Of a DNA stretch of 64,000 nucleotides, positions 63,900-64,000 are shown in pieces. This DNA is from Flavobacteriales bacterium UBA1986 (GTDB lineage: Bacteria > Bacteroidota > Bacteroidia > Flavobacteriales_G > Salibacteraceae). The notes under the pieces were generated by a model that was not told where the DNA came from, did no database searches, and saw nothing but the letters and a program-made list of their open reading frames with translations. The stretch lies in contig DDDG01000011.1 of NCBI GenBank assembly GCA_002336245.1, positions 15,929-79,928 of the forward strand, in the 5' to 3' direction. The position numbers were made by a program, and so were the translations under genes. Numbering within the stretch: position 1 is the stretch's first letter; every line of letters starts with the position of its first letter.

Positions 63900-63907
63900 C
63901 GAAGTTA
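63900..63907 (-). promoter_or_regulatory. Promoter -7 box TAACTTCG of giant protein C
   Basis: Minus-strand TAACTTCG, identical to the -7 box of giant protein B, with GGCAACC at plus 63917-63923. Here the two are only 9 bp apart, against 30 in genes A and B, so the GGCAACC may be coincidental. Confidence 0.45.
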
Positions 63908-63976
63908 ATCGAGAATGGTTGCCTTAAGGTAATGAATAAAGAAGGATGAAGTCAGCTTATTGAAGATGGAGTGAGC

Positions 63977-64000
63977 GTAGAGAGTAGAGAGTAGAGAGTA
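63977..64000. repeat. GTAGAGA heptamer array at the window edge
   Basis: Three full copies and three further bases run to the last base of the window. A degenerate related stretch (GTAGAGAGTGGAGAGTGAGAG) lies at 59681-59701. Confidence 0.8.

Overview
The window looks like a chromosomal segment of a Bacteroidota bacterium, most likely a marine or aquatic flavobacterium of the Cryomorphaceae/Schleiferiaceae kind; the family-level placement is an inference. The evidence is of four kinds. Large secreted proteins end in type IX secretion sorting domains. There are typical Bacteroidota families (DUF4920, DUF4159, DUF6122, choice-of-anchor L, PorE-like OmpA). Translation starts lack Shine-Dalgarno sequences, and many are GTG or TTG. 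TAnnTTTG-type -7 promoter boxes occur upstream of several genes. I found no tRNA, rRNA, insertion sequence, prophage or CRISPR array.

Layout. 1-8036: the end of a glutamate/dicarboxylate symporter, a small secreted protein, then an AsmA-like protein overlapping a PorE-like OmpA protein and two lipoproteins, closed by a terminator. 8065-12775 (minus): one tightly packed unit with the two halves of a split transketolase, a von Willebrand A (VWA) protein between them, an ECF sigma factor, a one-TM protein and a Spy/CpxP-like protein. 12907-15236: YchF and a propeller-like lipoprotein. 15237-16009: a gene-free stretch full of octamer, heptamer and tetramer tandem repeats and a REP-like inverted pair. 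16010-20807: topoisomerase IV (parE, parC). 20818-26359 (minus): a GT39-like membrane protein, lolA, ftsK and an unknown membrane-anchored protein. 26444-31402: arginase-argS-ffh-folD. 31474-38227 (minus): two tandem 1115-residue secreted paralogues.

38484-41529: rpsP with a long low-complexity tail, rimM, saccharopine dehydrogenase and a DUF423 protein. 41626-45506: pckA, then the overlapping rsmE-DUF4159-ion channel set. 45524-48370: three smaller secreted proteins. 48424-53584 (minus): ettA, an outer-membrane protein, hisS and hutH with gaps or overlaps of 10 bp or less. 53767-59684: a DnaE with a fused N-terminal proofreading domain, a choice-of-anchor-L/OmpA fusion and a DUF6122 protein. 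59685-60160: a second repeat-rich stretch that shares a 32-bp element with the first. 60161-63877 (minus): a third giant secreted protein. The right edge runs into another heptamer repeat.

How the genes fit together. Several metabolic genes point to life on amino acids and dicarboxylates: the symporter, arginase, histidine ammonia-lyase and saccharopine dehydrogenase, with ATP-type PEP carboxykinase for gluconeogenesis. Arginase is 1 bp from arginyl-tRNA synthetase, and histidine ammonia-lyase overlaps histidyl-tRNA synthetase, so each degradative enzyme is paired with the synthetase for the same amino acid. The secreted proteins, the PorE-like protein and LolA belong to envelope and type IX secretion biology. 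The best candidates for something undescribed are these synthetase/degradation pairs, the VWA gene inside the split transketolase operon, the promoter element shared by the giant secreted proteins, and the repeat family shared by the two gene-poor stretches.
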